64,000 bases of DNA, taken from Actinomycetes bacterium. GTDB lineage: Bacteria; Actinomycetota; Thermoleophilia; RBG-16-64-13. A program made the translations under genes and the position numbers. The notes beneath the pieces were generated by a model. That model had not been told where the DNA came from and searched no databases. It saw nothing but the letters and a program-made list of their open reading frames with translations. Positions 55,712-64,000 of this stretch are shown here, in pieces (position 1 is the stretch's first letter; every line of letters begins with the position of its first letter). The stretch spans positions 42,110 through 106,109 of the forward strand of contig JAGXFW010000032.1 in NCBI GenBank assembly GCA_024637035.1, given 5' to 3'.

Positions 55712-56505
55712 TAATCGCCGAGAACATCAACGTGATGACCACCCGCATCGGCAACGCCATGAAGGAGAGGGACAAGGCTCCGATCCAGGATCTGGCGAGG
55801 AAGCTTGTGGAGGCCGGAGCGGATGTCATCGATATCAACCTCGGTCCGGCCCGCAAGGACGGCGACAAGATGATGGAGTTCGTCGTCGAGACCGTGGCTG
55901 AGATCACCCATCTTCCGTTCTGCCTCGACACCACGAACCACATCGCGATGGAAGCGGGCCTTGTGAAATGCGCCGAACTCGGCCTTCCGAAGCCCATCGT
56001 GAACTCGTTCTCCGCGCAGCCCGACAAGATGGAGAACATACTGCCGTTGGCCGCGAAGTACGACACCGAGATCATCGGTCTCACCATGGGCCAGGCCATC
56101 CCGATCGACGCGAACGAGAGGTTGGCGTTGGCCTACGAATTGGTATGCGCGGCCAATGAGCTCGGCATCTCCAATGAGAGGATCTACATCGACCCGATCA
56201 TCTTGCCCGTCGGCGTCGATGTCGGGCAGGCGCACGCTGTGGCGGTGCAAGATGTCTTGAAGATGCTGCCCGAGATGTTCGACCCGATGGTCAAGACCAC
56301 CTGTGGTCTTTCGAACATCTCCAACGGGGCTCCCGACGAGCTGCGCGGGGCCATCAACAACGTGTATGTGGCCATGCTTGCTACGGTCGGGATGTCGTCG
56401 GCCATCGTCGATGTGCTCGACCCTGAGATGATGCGCACCGTCCGCCTGATCAAGGCGCTTTCGAATCGGTCACTGTACTCCATCTCAGACGCTGAACTGA
56501 AGTAG
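55705..56505 (+). CDS. acsE: Methyltetrahydrofolate:corrinoid/iron-sulfur protein methyltransferase
   Basis: Passes the methyl group from methyl-THF to Co(I) of AcsCD. The 266-residue pterin-binding barrel shows LVIAENINVMTTRIGNAM, VIDINLGPARKDG, LDTTNHIAMEAGL, IVNSFSAQPDKME and TTCGLSNISNGAP. The start is a GTG seven bases after a full TAAGGAGG Shine-Dalgarno, overlapping the lipA stop. This is the strongest ribosome binding site in the cluster. The length matches the family. Confidence 0.96.
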   Translation: MLVIAENINVMTTRIGNAMKERDKAPIQDLARKLVEAGADVIDINLGPARKDGDKMMEFVVETVAEITHLPFCLDTTNHIAMEAGLVKCAELGLPKPIVNSFSAQPDKMENILPLAAKYDTEIIGLTMGQAIPIDANERLALAYELVCAANELGISNERIYIDPIILPVGVDVGQAHAVAVQDVLKMLPEMFDPMVKTTCGLSNISNGAPDELRGAINNVYVAMLATVGMSSAIVDVLDPEMMRTVRLIKALSNRSLYSISDAELK

Positions 56506-56569
56506 TCGGAATCCGGCGTCGGAGCATGGGGGAATACCACACACGCGCGAGGACTTTGGAGGTCAACCC

Positions 56570-57154
56570 ATGAGTGTCGGCCAAGGCGTGGAGAACGCCG
56601 TCGAGGCCGGGGGGTTCGATGAGGCTCCCCTCAGAGATCTGCTTGAGACGTACCGGGACCAGAGAGGGGCCCTGATACCGCTACTTCAAGGGACACAGGC
56701 AGTGTACGGCTACCTGCCGGAGGAGGCGATGCACGCTATCGCTAAGACCTTGGGCGAGCCGCTCAGCCAGGTGTTCGGGGTCGCGACGTTCTACGCGCAA
56801 TTCCGACTGGTCCCGCGCGCCAAGAACGTGGTGCGCGTGTGTCACGGCACGGCCTGCCACGTGTCGGGCGCACCCCTGGTGTCGCTGGAGATCGAGCGGA
56901 ACCTGGGGATCGGCGACGGAGAGAACACAGAGGACATGATGTTCACCATCGAGAACGTGGCCTGTCTCGGCGCCTGCGGCATGGCGCCGGTGATGATGAT
57001 CAACGAGCGCACCTACGGCAAGCTCTCGCCCGACTCGGCCGTTAAGGCCGTGAAGGACTTCCGTGCGAAAGAGGCGGCGGAGAACGGCGGCGGGGACGCA
57101 ACTGCCGCTCCGGCGATCGAGGATGCCGATGGAGGGGAGGCCCTAGATGACTAG
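56570..57154 (+). CDS. nuoE: NuoE-like [2Fe-2S] subunit of the formate dehydrogenase complex
   Basis: A 194-residue thioredoxin-like ferredoxin, equivalent to the 24-kDa subunit of complex I or HydC. The [2Fe-2S] ligands are in CHGTACHVSG and CLGACGMAPV. The family start region is LIPLLQGTQAVYGYLPEEAM. A 30-residue acidic, Ala/Gly-rich tail ends the protein and overlaps the next gene by eight bases. With the NuoF-like and FdhA products it should form a soluble NAD(P)-linked formate dehydrogenase rather than complex I, as no other nuo genes are present. Confidence 0.9.
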   Translation: MSVGQGVENAVEAGGFDEAPLRDLLETYRDQRGALIPLLQGTQAVYGYLPEEAMHAIAKTLGEPLSQVFGVATFYAQFRLVPRAKNVVRVCHGTACHVSGAPLVSLEIERNLGIGDGENTEDMMFTIENVACLGACGMAPVMMINERTYGKLSPDSAVKAVKDFRAKEAAENGGGDATAAPAIEDADGGEALDD

Positions 57155-59033
57155 TACCACTGCCATCCGCAGGCCCACGGAACTCCATGCACGGCTCGTA
57201 TTGCCCGACGTCGAGATCGGCATCTGTCTGGGCACAGGCGGCGTAGCCGCCGGAGGCGAAGAGGTGTTCGCCGCCTTCGAGGCCGGTCTAGCCGGCACCG
57301 GCATCTTCGCGGTGGTGAAACCCAGAGAAGACACCTGCCAGGGGTCGTGCGCCTCGATCACCGGCACCGGGTGCCGGGGCATGTGCGCCATGGATGTTCT
57401 GGTCGACGTGCTCACCCGCAAGGAAGGCGTGGAGAGCAAGGTCACGTACGGCACTGTCACCGAGAAGATGGTGGCGAAGATCATCGAGGAGCACATCATC
57501 GGTGGGGAGCCGGTCCACAAATGGATCGTGTTGTCCGACGACGAGCCCACCTCGCACAACGAGTTCTATCAGCACCAGGACCGACTCGTGCTGCGTAACT
57601 GCGGCCGCATCGACCCTGAGGTCATCGATGACTACCTGGAGGCCGGCGGCTACCGAGGCCTGTACAAGGTGCTCACGCAGATGACTCCCGAGCAGGTGCA
57701 CCAAGAAGTGCTTGCCTCGGGCTTGCGCGGGCGTGGCGGCGCCGGATTTCCCACCGGGCTGAAGTGGAAGTTCGCCGCTGAGGCTCCCTCCGCCACCGGC
57801 GAGAAGTTCTTCATCTGTAATGGAGACGAGGGCGATCCGGGAGCCTTCATGGACCGGTCGGTCCTCGAGGGCGACCCACACTCGGTGTTCGAGGGCATGG
57901 CGATCGGTGGCTACGCCATCGGGGCCGATCACGGCTACGTGTACGTACGCGCGGAGTACCCGCTCGCCATCAAGCGTCTGAAGATAGCCCTGAAGCAGGC
58001 GGAAGACCGCGGGTTACTGGGCGCCAACATCATGGGCAGCGACTTCTCGTTCCACCTGAAGATCAAGGAAGGGGCAGGCGCCTTCGTCTGCGGGGAAGAG
58101 ACAGCCCTCATGCAGTCGATAGAGGGCAAGCGCGGCATGCCGCGACTTCGGCCGCCGTTCCCTGCCGTGTCGGGGCTGTGGGCGAGTCCCACGAACATCA
58201 ACAACGTCGAGACTCTCGCCTGCGTTCCGTGGATCATGACGGAGGGGGCTGAGGCTTTCGCGGGACGCGGTTTTGAGAAGTCCAAAGGCACCAAGGTGTT
58301 CGCCCTCACGGGCAAGGTCAAGCGGTCCGGCCTGGCCGAGGTACCTATGGGTCTGACCCTCCGCGACGTGATCTACAGCATCGGCGGGGGTATCAAGGAC
58401 GACAAGGAATTCAGGGCCGTGCAGATGGGCGGTCCCTCGGGCGGATGCCTGCCGGCGTCGTTGCTCGACACTCGAGTCGATTACGAGGAACTCAACCAAA
58501 CCGGGGCTATCGTGGGCTCCGGCGGCATGGTGGTGCTCGACGCCGACAACTGCATCGTAGATACCGCGCGCTTCTTCTTGAAGTTCACCCAGGCGGAGAG
58601 CTGTGGGAAGTGCGTGCCCTGTCGAGTGGGCACGGTCCGCATGCTCGAGATCCTCACCCGCATCTGCGAGGGGAAGGGCGTGGCGGAGGACATCGGTCTG
58701 CTCGAGACGCTCGCCGACGATATCAAGGCCGGGTCTCTTTGCGCCCTGGGCGGAACGGCACCGAATCCTGTGCTTACGTCTCTGAAGTACTTCCGGGAAG
58801 AGTTCGAGGAGCATATCCACGATAAGAAGTGTCGGGCGGGTGCGTGCGCGGCGCTTACCACGTACTGGATCGTGGCGGAGGCGTGCACCGGTTGCCGGGC
58901 CTGCTCCCGGGCCTGCCCTGTCGACGCTATCACCGGCGAGAAGAAGGAAGTTCATGTGATCGACTCCGAGGCGTGCATCAGGTGCGGCGCCTGCTATGAG
59001 AAGTGTAGATTCGACGCGGTGAGGAGGCAGTAG
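57147..59033 (+). CDS. nuoF: NuoF-like flavoprotein subunit (NADH/FMN/Fe-S) of the formate dehydrogenase complex
   Basis: A 628-residue, HydB/NuoF-type subunit. Domains in order: an N-terminal thioredoxin-like [2Fe-2S] part (CQGSCASITGTGC, then CAMD), the NAD and FMN domain (GLRGRGGAGFPTGLKW; NGDEGDPGAFMDR), the [4Fe-4S] site ESCGKCVPCRVGT with a later Cys, and a C-terminal 2[4Fe-4S] ferredoxin (CTGCRACSRACPVDA; CIRCGACYEKC). It would pass electrons between NAD(P)H and FdhA. It overlaps nuoE and its stop abuts the fdhA start. The same layout occurs in electron-bifurcating complexes, so ferredoxin use is possible. Confidence 0.92.
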   Translation: MTSTTAIRRPTELHARLVLPDVEIGICLGTGGVAAGGEEVFAAFEAGLAGTGIFAVVKPREDTCQGSCASITGTGCRGMCAMDVLVDVLTRKEGVESKVTYGTVTEKMVAKIIEEHIIGGEPVHKWIVLSDDEPTSHNEFYQHQDRLVLRNCGRIDPEVIDDYLEAGGYRGLYKVLTQMTPEQVHQEVLASGLRGRGGAGFPTGLKWKFAAEAPSATGEKFFICNGDEGDPGAFMDRSVLEGDPHSVFEGMAIGGYAIGADHGYVYVRAEYPLAIKRLKIALKQAEDRGLLGANIMGSDFSFHLKIKEGAGAFVCGEETALMQSIEGKRGMPRLRPPFPAVSGLWASPTNINNVETLACVPWIMTEGAEAFAGRGFEKSKGTKVFALTGKVKRSGLAEVPMGLTLRDVIYSIGGGIKDDKEFRAVQMGGPSGGCLPASLLDTRVDYEELNQTGAIVGSGGMVVLDADNCIVDTARFFLKFTQAESCGKCVPCRVGTVRMLEILTRICEGKGVAEDIGLLETLADDIKAGSLCALGGTAPNPVLTSLKYFREEFEEHIHDKKCRAGACAALTTYWIVAEACTGCRACSRACPVDAITGEKKEVHVIDSEACIRCGACYEKCRFDAVRRQ

Positions 59034-61790
59034 ATGGCTGTCGTGAATGAAGCCGTAGAGAAGACCCTCACCGTGACCGTGAACGGCCGCGAGGTGAAGG
59101 CCGCACCCGGGCAGACGGTGTTGGAGGTGGCGCGCAGCATCGGGGTCGAGATCCCGACACTCTGCCACGACGACAGGCTCGAACCGTACGGCGCCTGCCG
59201 TCTGTGTCTGGTCGAGGTGGAGGGCGCCCGGGGACCCGTGCCTGCGTGCGCCACCAAGGTGGGCGACGGGATGACGGTGCAGACGAACACCGACAAGATC
59301 CGCCGCCTGCGCAAGTTCGTCATCGAACTACTGCTCAGCAACCATCCGCTCGATTGCCCCGTGTGCGAAGCAGCAGGAGACTGCCGCCTGCAGGACTACG
59401 CGTACGAGTACGAAGTGAACATGAGCCCCTGGGGCTGGCATCCTTTGCAGTTCGAATCCCGTGACGACCACCCGAACATCGCGCGCAACCCCAACCGGTG
59501 CATCTTGTGCGGCCGCTGCGTGCGCATCTGCCGCGACGTCATGGGCATCGGGTGCTGGGGCTTCACCAACCGCGGATACGACACCATCATCGACACGCCC
59601 TACAACCTCCCACTTGAAGAGGTGGGTTGTGTGTCGTGCGGTCAGTGCATCAGCACGTGCCCCGTTGGCGCTCTTTCCATGAAGCGCAGTCGCTACGCTG
59701 CACGCCACTGGCAGACCGACAAGACCACCACGATCTGCCCGTACTGCGGAGTGGGATGTGAGGTCGTGGTGCATACGCACCGCGACGCCCTAGTCCGGAC
59801 CACCGCAACGGTGGGACGAGGCGTCAACAACGGCAACCTCTGCGTCAAGGGCCGCTTTGGATTCGACTTCCAGAACTCGCCCGACAGGCTCACGGCTCCG
59901 CTCGTGCGCGACGAGAACGGCGACCTGGTGCCCACTACCTGGGATGTAGCACTCGACCGAGTGGAGCAGAACTTCAAGCGCATCAAGGCGGAGAGCGGCG
60001 GAAGTGCGTTTGCCGTTCTCGCTTCGGCGAAGTGCACGAACGAAGAGAACTACGTGCTGCAGAAGTTCACGCGGGCGGTGCTGGGCACCAACAACATGGA
60101 CCACTGCGCACGCTTATGACACAGCTCCACCGTCGCCGGTCTGGCGACAGCTTTTGGCAGTGGAGCGATGACCAATTCCATCAAGGATCTGCACGAGGCC
60201 CAGGTGATCTTCGTCGTTGGCTCCAATACGACGGAGGCGCATCCGGTCCTGGCGCTCGAGGTGATAAAGGCTCTGCGTGGGGGCGCCACTCTCATCGTGG
60301 CCGATCCCCGTCGTATCGACCTGGCTCGAAAAGCGCATCTCCACCTACCTCTTCGCCCGGGCACGAACGTCGCGCTCCTTAAGGGCATGATGCGGCATGT
60401 CGTGGATATGGGCTGGCAGGATGACGACTTCATCGCGGAGCGTACGGAGAACTACGAGGCGTTCTGCGAATCGCTCGAGAGCATGACCGTGGAACAAGCC
60501 TCCGATATCTGTGGCGTACCCGCGGACGACATCCGGCGGGCGGCCGAACTCTACGCGACGGCCGACCGAGCCAACATCCTGTACGCCATGGGCATCACCC
60601 AGCACCACACCGGCACCAACAACGTTCTCAGCGTGGCCAACCTGGCTATGCTCACAGGCCAGATCGGCGGACCCGGCAAGGGCGTCAACCCACTCCGGGG
60701 TCAGTCGAATGTGCAGGGCGCCTGCGACATGGGCGGTCTGCCCGACGTGTTCTCCGGCTACCAGAAGGTGGACAACCCCGACGCCATCGCCAAGATGGAG
60801 GCGGCTTGGGGTGTCACCCTGGCGGACCGCGAGAAGGGCATGACCGTCATGGAGATGATGCATGCCGTCGACACGGGGAAGATCCGCTCCATGTACATCA
60901 TGGGCGAGAACCCGGTGTTGTCGGACCCGGACCAGCACCACGTCGAGGATACCCTCGGCAAGGTGGAGTTCCTGGTGGTGCAGGACATCTTCCTCACCGA
61001 GACTGCCGAGTTCGCCGATGTTGTCCTGCCGGCTGCCTCCAGTTTCGAGAAGGACGGCACGTTCACCAACACGGAGCGCCGCATCCAGCGGGTGCGCAAG
61101 GCCCTGGAACCCAGGGGCGAGAGCATGCCTGATTGGCGCATCGTGCAGTCGATCGCGAACCGCATGGGAGCCGGTTGGGACTACCGCTCCGCCGAAGACA
61201 TCATGCGCGAGGTCGCCGCGGTAACGCCGCAATACGGCGGTGTCACCTTCAGCCGTCTCGAGAACGTGATCCCTGATGTAGAGTACGCTCAGACGGACGT
61301 GTGCGGCCTGCAGTGGCCGTGCCCCACCGATGACCACCCGGGCACGCCCATCCTGCACTCGCAGCAGTTCTCCCGCGGAAGAGGCCTGTTCTCGGCCATC
61401 GAGTACATCGAGCCCGCGGAACTCGTGAGCCCGGAGTACCCGCTGATCCTGACCACCGGTCGCGAACTGGTGCACTACCATACGGGGACGATGACCCGGC
61501 AGGCCGCGGGCCTGAACGCTCTGGTGCCCGAAGCCCGTGTGGAGATCAGCCAGCAGGATGCCGCCAGACTCGGCATCGAGCACGGTGCACCGGTGCGTGT
61601 GACCAGTCTGCGTGGCTCGATCGAGCCGGTCGCCTGGGTCACCGATCGAGTATCGCCGGGATTGGTGTTCATGGCGTTCCACTACGCGGAAGCCCCGGCG
61701 AACCGACTCACGGGCGCGGAGAGTCTCGATCCGATAGCCAAGATCCCCGAGCTCAAAGTGACTGCCGTGAAGGTGGAGGCTCTGAGCTAG
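59034..61790 (+). CDS. fdhA: Formate dehydrogenase alpha subunit, selenocysteine-containing
   Basis: The Mo/W-bis-MGD subunit that reduces CO2 to formate, first step of the methyl branch. The frame continues through an in-frame TGA at 60117-60119 read as selenocysteine, residue 362 in DHCARL-U-HSSTVAGLA, the known Sec site of FdhF-type enzymes, giving 918 residues. Domains in order: [2Fe-2S] ferredoxin (CHDDRLEPYGACRLC), His-Cys [4Fe-4S] (HPLDCPVCEAAGDC), 2[4Fe-4S] (CILCGRCVRIC; CVSCGQCISTC), the catalytic-domain [4Fe-4S] (CPYCGVGCE), then the molybdopterin domains and dinucleotide-binding end. ATG directly after the nuoF stop, behind GAGGAGG. Gene callers would split it in two. Confidence 0.95.
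60117..60160 (+). promoter_or_regulatory. UGA selenocysteine codon and SECIS element of fdhA
   Basis: Twelve bases after the TGA, GTCGCC (60132-60137) and GGCGAC (60143-60148) form a perfect 6-bp stem with the five-base loop GGTCT. The GGUCU loop matches the apical loop of the E. coli fdhF SECIS, which SelB binds. Spacing and position are right for a bacterial SECIS. The selA, selB, selC and selD genes are not in this window. Confidence 0.88.
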
Positions 61791-61837
61791 GTCGACGCGC
61801 CGAACGGGGCGCGTGCGCGTATCGCGAGCGAGCTAGA

Positions 61838-61873
61838 AAGGCGGCGGCGCCCCGGCTGGGGCGCCGCCGCCTT
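61838..61873 (+). terminator. Perfect 16-bp hairpin at the end of the Wood-Ljungdahl cluster
   Basis: AAGGCGGCGGCGCCCC and GGGGCGCCGCCGCCTT pair perfectly around GGCT, 48 bases after fdhA, in the convergent gap with the HD-GYP gene. Only two T residues follow on the plus strand. The symmetric ends could serve either strand. Confidence 0.7.
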
Positions 61874-61912
61874 CTGCGTACGGGGTCCTGGCGCCCGGAA
61901 TCACGCCCGGAA

Positions 61913-64000
61913 TCACGCCCTGAGTTGCGCCAGCGGTTGGGTGGCGGTGAGGGTATCGAGGATCCCGAGGAACAGCTCCACCATGTCGGGGTCGAACTGG
62001 GTGCCGGCCATGCGCGAGATCTCCATCCAAGCCTCTTCGAAGGTGAGCGCAGGCTTGTAGGGGCGCACGGCCGTCATGGCCTCGAAGGCATCGACCACCG
62101 ATAGGATGCGAGCCCCGAGTGGTATCTGTCTGCCCCTGAGGCCATCGGGGTACCCCGCCCCGTTCCACCACTCGTGGTGGTGCCGTACAGCCGCAACGAT
62201 CTCCCAGGAGAACCCCACCGGTTCGATGATGGTCGCGCCTATCACCGGATGGGTGCGGATCACGTTCCTCTCTTCCGGTGTGAGCCGACCCTCTTTCGTA
62301 AGGATGTCGTCGTGGATGCCGATCTTGCCGATGTCGTGAAGGTAGCCGGCGATCTCCAGGTCTCTGAGGTCCACGCCCGTGAATCCTGCCGCCGCTGCAA
62401 GCTGCGCCCCGTATCGGGCTACGACGGTCGAGTGACCCTGTGTATACCGGTCTTTCGCGTCGATAGCCGCGCCGAGTGCCCGCACAACGCGTTCGTGTAG
62501 GTCGGTGAGTGTCGAGAACAGGTTCGCGTTGTCGATCGCGATGGCGGCTTGGTTGGTGAGGGCCGTGACCAGAGTCGCGGTATCTTCCGAGAAGCGATCT
62601 GGATCGGTCGAACTGTTGAGGTTCAACACGCCCAGTACGACATCCTTGCTTTCGATGGGCACGCAGATCGACGACGCGATAGCACCGTGGCGGAATTCGT
62701 TAAGCGCGGGGTGTGAAGAGAAGTCGCGGGGCAAGACCAACGATTGTCGATGCTGGGCGACCCAACCGGCGATGCCTTCCGATATGGGCATACGGGCTTC
62801 CACGCTGCGCTCGTGATGTCCTTCGATGGTGCCCATCACCTGTAACTCGGTACCGTCGCCGCCCACCATCATGATCGATCCAGAATCAGCGCCGAGGGCT
62901 CGAGCCGTGCTCTGCAGGAGAGTCTGCAGGATGTCGCGAAGATCGAGTGAGGAGTTCGCGGCCGAGCTGAATGCGAATAGCAGGGATATCTCCTCGAGCC
63001 GCTCTTGGATGGTGTTCGAACTGTTCTGCAACGACTGGGTCATCGTGGCCAGACTTCGGGAGAGTTGCCCTATCTCATCCGAACTGCGCAGCGGGACGAT
63101 AGGTTCCAGGTCACCTTGCGCGATGTTGGCGGCGACCGCCGTGAGGTGGGCGATGGGACGCGCGATCACGCGACTCACCTGGTAGCTGATAGCCAAGATC
63201 AGCACGAGGAGGGTCAACGCGCCCGCGAGGAGGCTGTTTCGGGCGGCGACCTGAGCACCGGTCAACTCCTGCGTGTCAGCCAGTATCGAGAACACGCCTT
63301 GCCGACGTCCACCGAAGACGATGGCACTGTGCACCACCATGAAGCGACCCTGCTCCGCCATCGACACTCTCGTGACAGTGGGACGATCGAGCCCCTTCCT
63401 GCCGAGAGTCACCTTCGCGGCGAGCGAGGAATGGCACGCGCCGCAATCGGCCGAACTCGACGGTGCCTTCACGATCGGCAGGTACTCCCCGTCAGCGGTG
63501 AGATACGTCTCGTCCGCGGACGGGTCGAACTCCCCGCTCGAGGACACCACGTGGCCCACTCCGTCGGCGGCCACGGCATACATGGAGATGACGTACTTGG
63601 GAAACGCCTCCCGGGACTCGATGCGGAAGCCTCCGACCGCCTTGGCCGCCGAATAGAGGAGGGCCGGACTCAGGTAGTTCCCCATGACCACGAACCCGAT
63701 CGTCTCATCACGCACCGTGATGGGAGCGGCCGCGACGAGAGCCGCTGGCCAGAGGGAGCTGTCGAATAACCCGTCTTCGCTGTTCGGGACAGCCGTGGTC
63801 GGTGCGTCTGTTGTCGAGCCCGAGGCAGCTGTGACGTCCATGATCTCCACGAAGCCCGCCCCAGAGCGAACGGACTTGACGATGTCTTCGGATGCGAAGA
63901 AGGCTGGGTTCTCCCCAAGGAAGTCCGTTGCCAGGAGAGTCGGTGTCGGGGAGCGGCTATCGAAGATCAGGATGAAATCGTGACCCTGACGGAGCCTCTC
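61913..64000 (-). CDS. Membrane sensor with heme-binding motif, HAMP, GAF and HD-GYP domains (5' end at window edge)
   Basis: Reading from the window edge inward, 695 codons are open with no start, so the N-terminus lies outside. Order of parts: an extracytoplasmic sensor region with one c-type heme motif CGACH (coded at 63431-63445), a transmembrane span (LLAGALTLLVLILAISYQV), a HAMP domain (VIARPIAHLTAVAANIAQGD), a GAF domain (LGADSGSIMMVGGDG ... CVPIESKDVVLGVLNL), and an HD-GYP domain (HDIGKIGIHDDIL; HHHEWWNGAGYPDGL). HD-GYP enzymes break down cyclic di-GMP. The sensor resembles the DUF3365/Tll0287-like heme sensors, suggesting redox or gas sensing. Confidence 0.9.
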   Translation of the reverse strand, partial: ERLRQGHDFILIFDSRSPTPTLLATDFLGENPAFFASEDIVKSVRSGAGFVEIMDVTAASGSTTDAPTTAVPNSEDGLFDSSLWPAALVAAAPITVRDETIGFVVMGNYLSPALLYSAAKAVGGFRIESREAFPKYVISMYAVAADGVGHVVSSSGEFDPSADETYLTADGEYLPIVKAPSSSADCGACHSSLAAKVTLGRKGLDRPTVTRVSMAEQGRFMVVHSAIVFGGRRQGVFSILADTQELTGAQVAARNSLLAGALTLLVLILAISYQVSRVIARPIAHLTAVAANIAQGDLEPIVPLRSSDEIGQLSRSLATMTQSLQNSSNTIQERLEEISLLFAFSSAANSSLDLRDILQTLLQSTARALGADSGSIMMVGGDGTELQVMGTIEGHHERSVEARMPISEGIAGWVAQHRQSLVLPRDFSSHPALNEFRHGAIASSICVPIESKDVVLGVLNLNSSTDPDRFSEDTATLVTALTNQAAIAIDNANLFSTLTDLHERVVRALGAAIDAKDRYTQGHSTVVARYGAQLAAAAGFTGVDLRDLEIAGYLHDIGKIGIHDDILTKEGRLTPEERNVIRTHPVIGATIIEPVGFSWEIVAAVRHHHEWWNGAGYPDGLRGRQIPLGARILSVVDAFEAMTAVRPYKPALTFEEAWMEISRMAGTQFDPDMVELFLGILDTLTATQPLAQLRA

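Noticed and set aside
56570..59033. Respiratory complex I
   Set aside because: Only NuoE- and NuoF-like subunits are present, followed directly by FdhA; no NuoA-D or H-N genes are seen, so a formate dehydrogenase complex fits better.
60117..60168. Reading fdhA as two genes (59034-60119 and a second starting at 60168)
   Set aside because: The frame is continuous through the TGA, the break falls exactly at the FdhF selenocysteine site, and a SECIS-like stem-loop follows.

Overview
The window is GC-rich bacterial DNA, packed with genes and short of long gaps. The order uvrC, ogt, rapZ, yvcK, whiA, gap, pgk, tpiA ... secG is the classic actinobacterial arrangement, and murI-rph-rdgB is also actinobacterial in style. 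Combined with a complete anaerobic Wood-Ljungdahl pathway, Hyp maturation proteins and a multiheme cytochrome, this suggests an anaerobic, deep-branching Actinomycetota, for example a Coriobacteriia/Anaerosomatales-like lineage. The taxonomic placement is inference; no rRNA gene is present in the window.

Layout. 1-3.6 kb: a 3-hydroxyacyl-CoA dehydrogenase/cupin fusion cut by the window edge, an M42 aminopeptidase (minus) and fabI. 3.6-15.5 kb: uvrC-ogt-rapZ-yvcK-whiA, then gap-pgk-tpiA-gpmI, an ECF sigma/anti-sigma pair and secG. 15.6-21.4 kb: an oligopeptide ABC transporter (binding protein, a strong intrinsic terminator, then BCDF). 21.5-25.3 kb: RNase P RNA, a small unknown gene, a DJ-1/PfpI protein (minus), superoxide dismutase, a small winged-helix-like protein and a YihY/BrkB membrane protein. 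25.3-32.3 kb (minus): hypF-murB-hypD-hypE-hypA-hypB. 32.4-38.7 kb: murI-rph-rdgB-zincin, a CPBP protease and an XRE regulator (minus), a decaheme c-type cytochrome lipoprotein, and larC. 38.8-61.8 kb: one unidirectional run of 17 genes with the whole Wood-Ljungdahl pathway. 61.9-64 kb (minus): an HD-GYP sensor with a CxxCH motif, cut by the window edge.

How the genes work together. The 17-gene run starts behind a good sigma-70 promoter (TTGATT-16-TATAAT). It encodes formate-THF ligase, cyclohydrolase, methylene-THF dehydrogenase and methylene-THF reductase (MetVF). It also encodes the methyltransferase AcsE, the corrinoid protein AcsCD with its activator AcsV, CO dehydrogenase, acetyl-CoA synthase, the nickel ATPase CooC, LpdA and LipA. 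It ends with a NuoE/NuoF/FdhA-type formate dehydrogenase. FdhA is a selenoprotein: two apparent ORFs are joined by an in-frame UGA that is followed at once by a SECIS-like hairpin. The Hyp proteins and LarC point to heavy nickel use, which fits CODH/ACS.

Points worth attention are the selenoprotein FdhA, a FolD that seems to have lost its cyclohydrolase residues and gained a four-cysteine insertion, the decaheme lipoprotein, murB inside the hyp operon with no hypC in the window, and a set of long perfect intergenic hairpins without U-tracts, several inside the Wood-Ljungdahl cluster. No tRNA, rRNA, IS element, prophage or CRISPR array was seen. Apart from the rnpB region (21441-21930), no gene-free stretch exceeds 300 bases.
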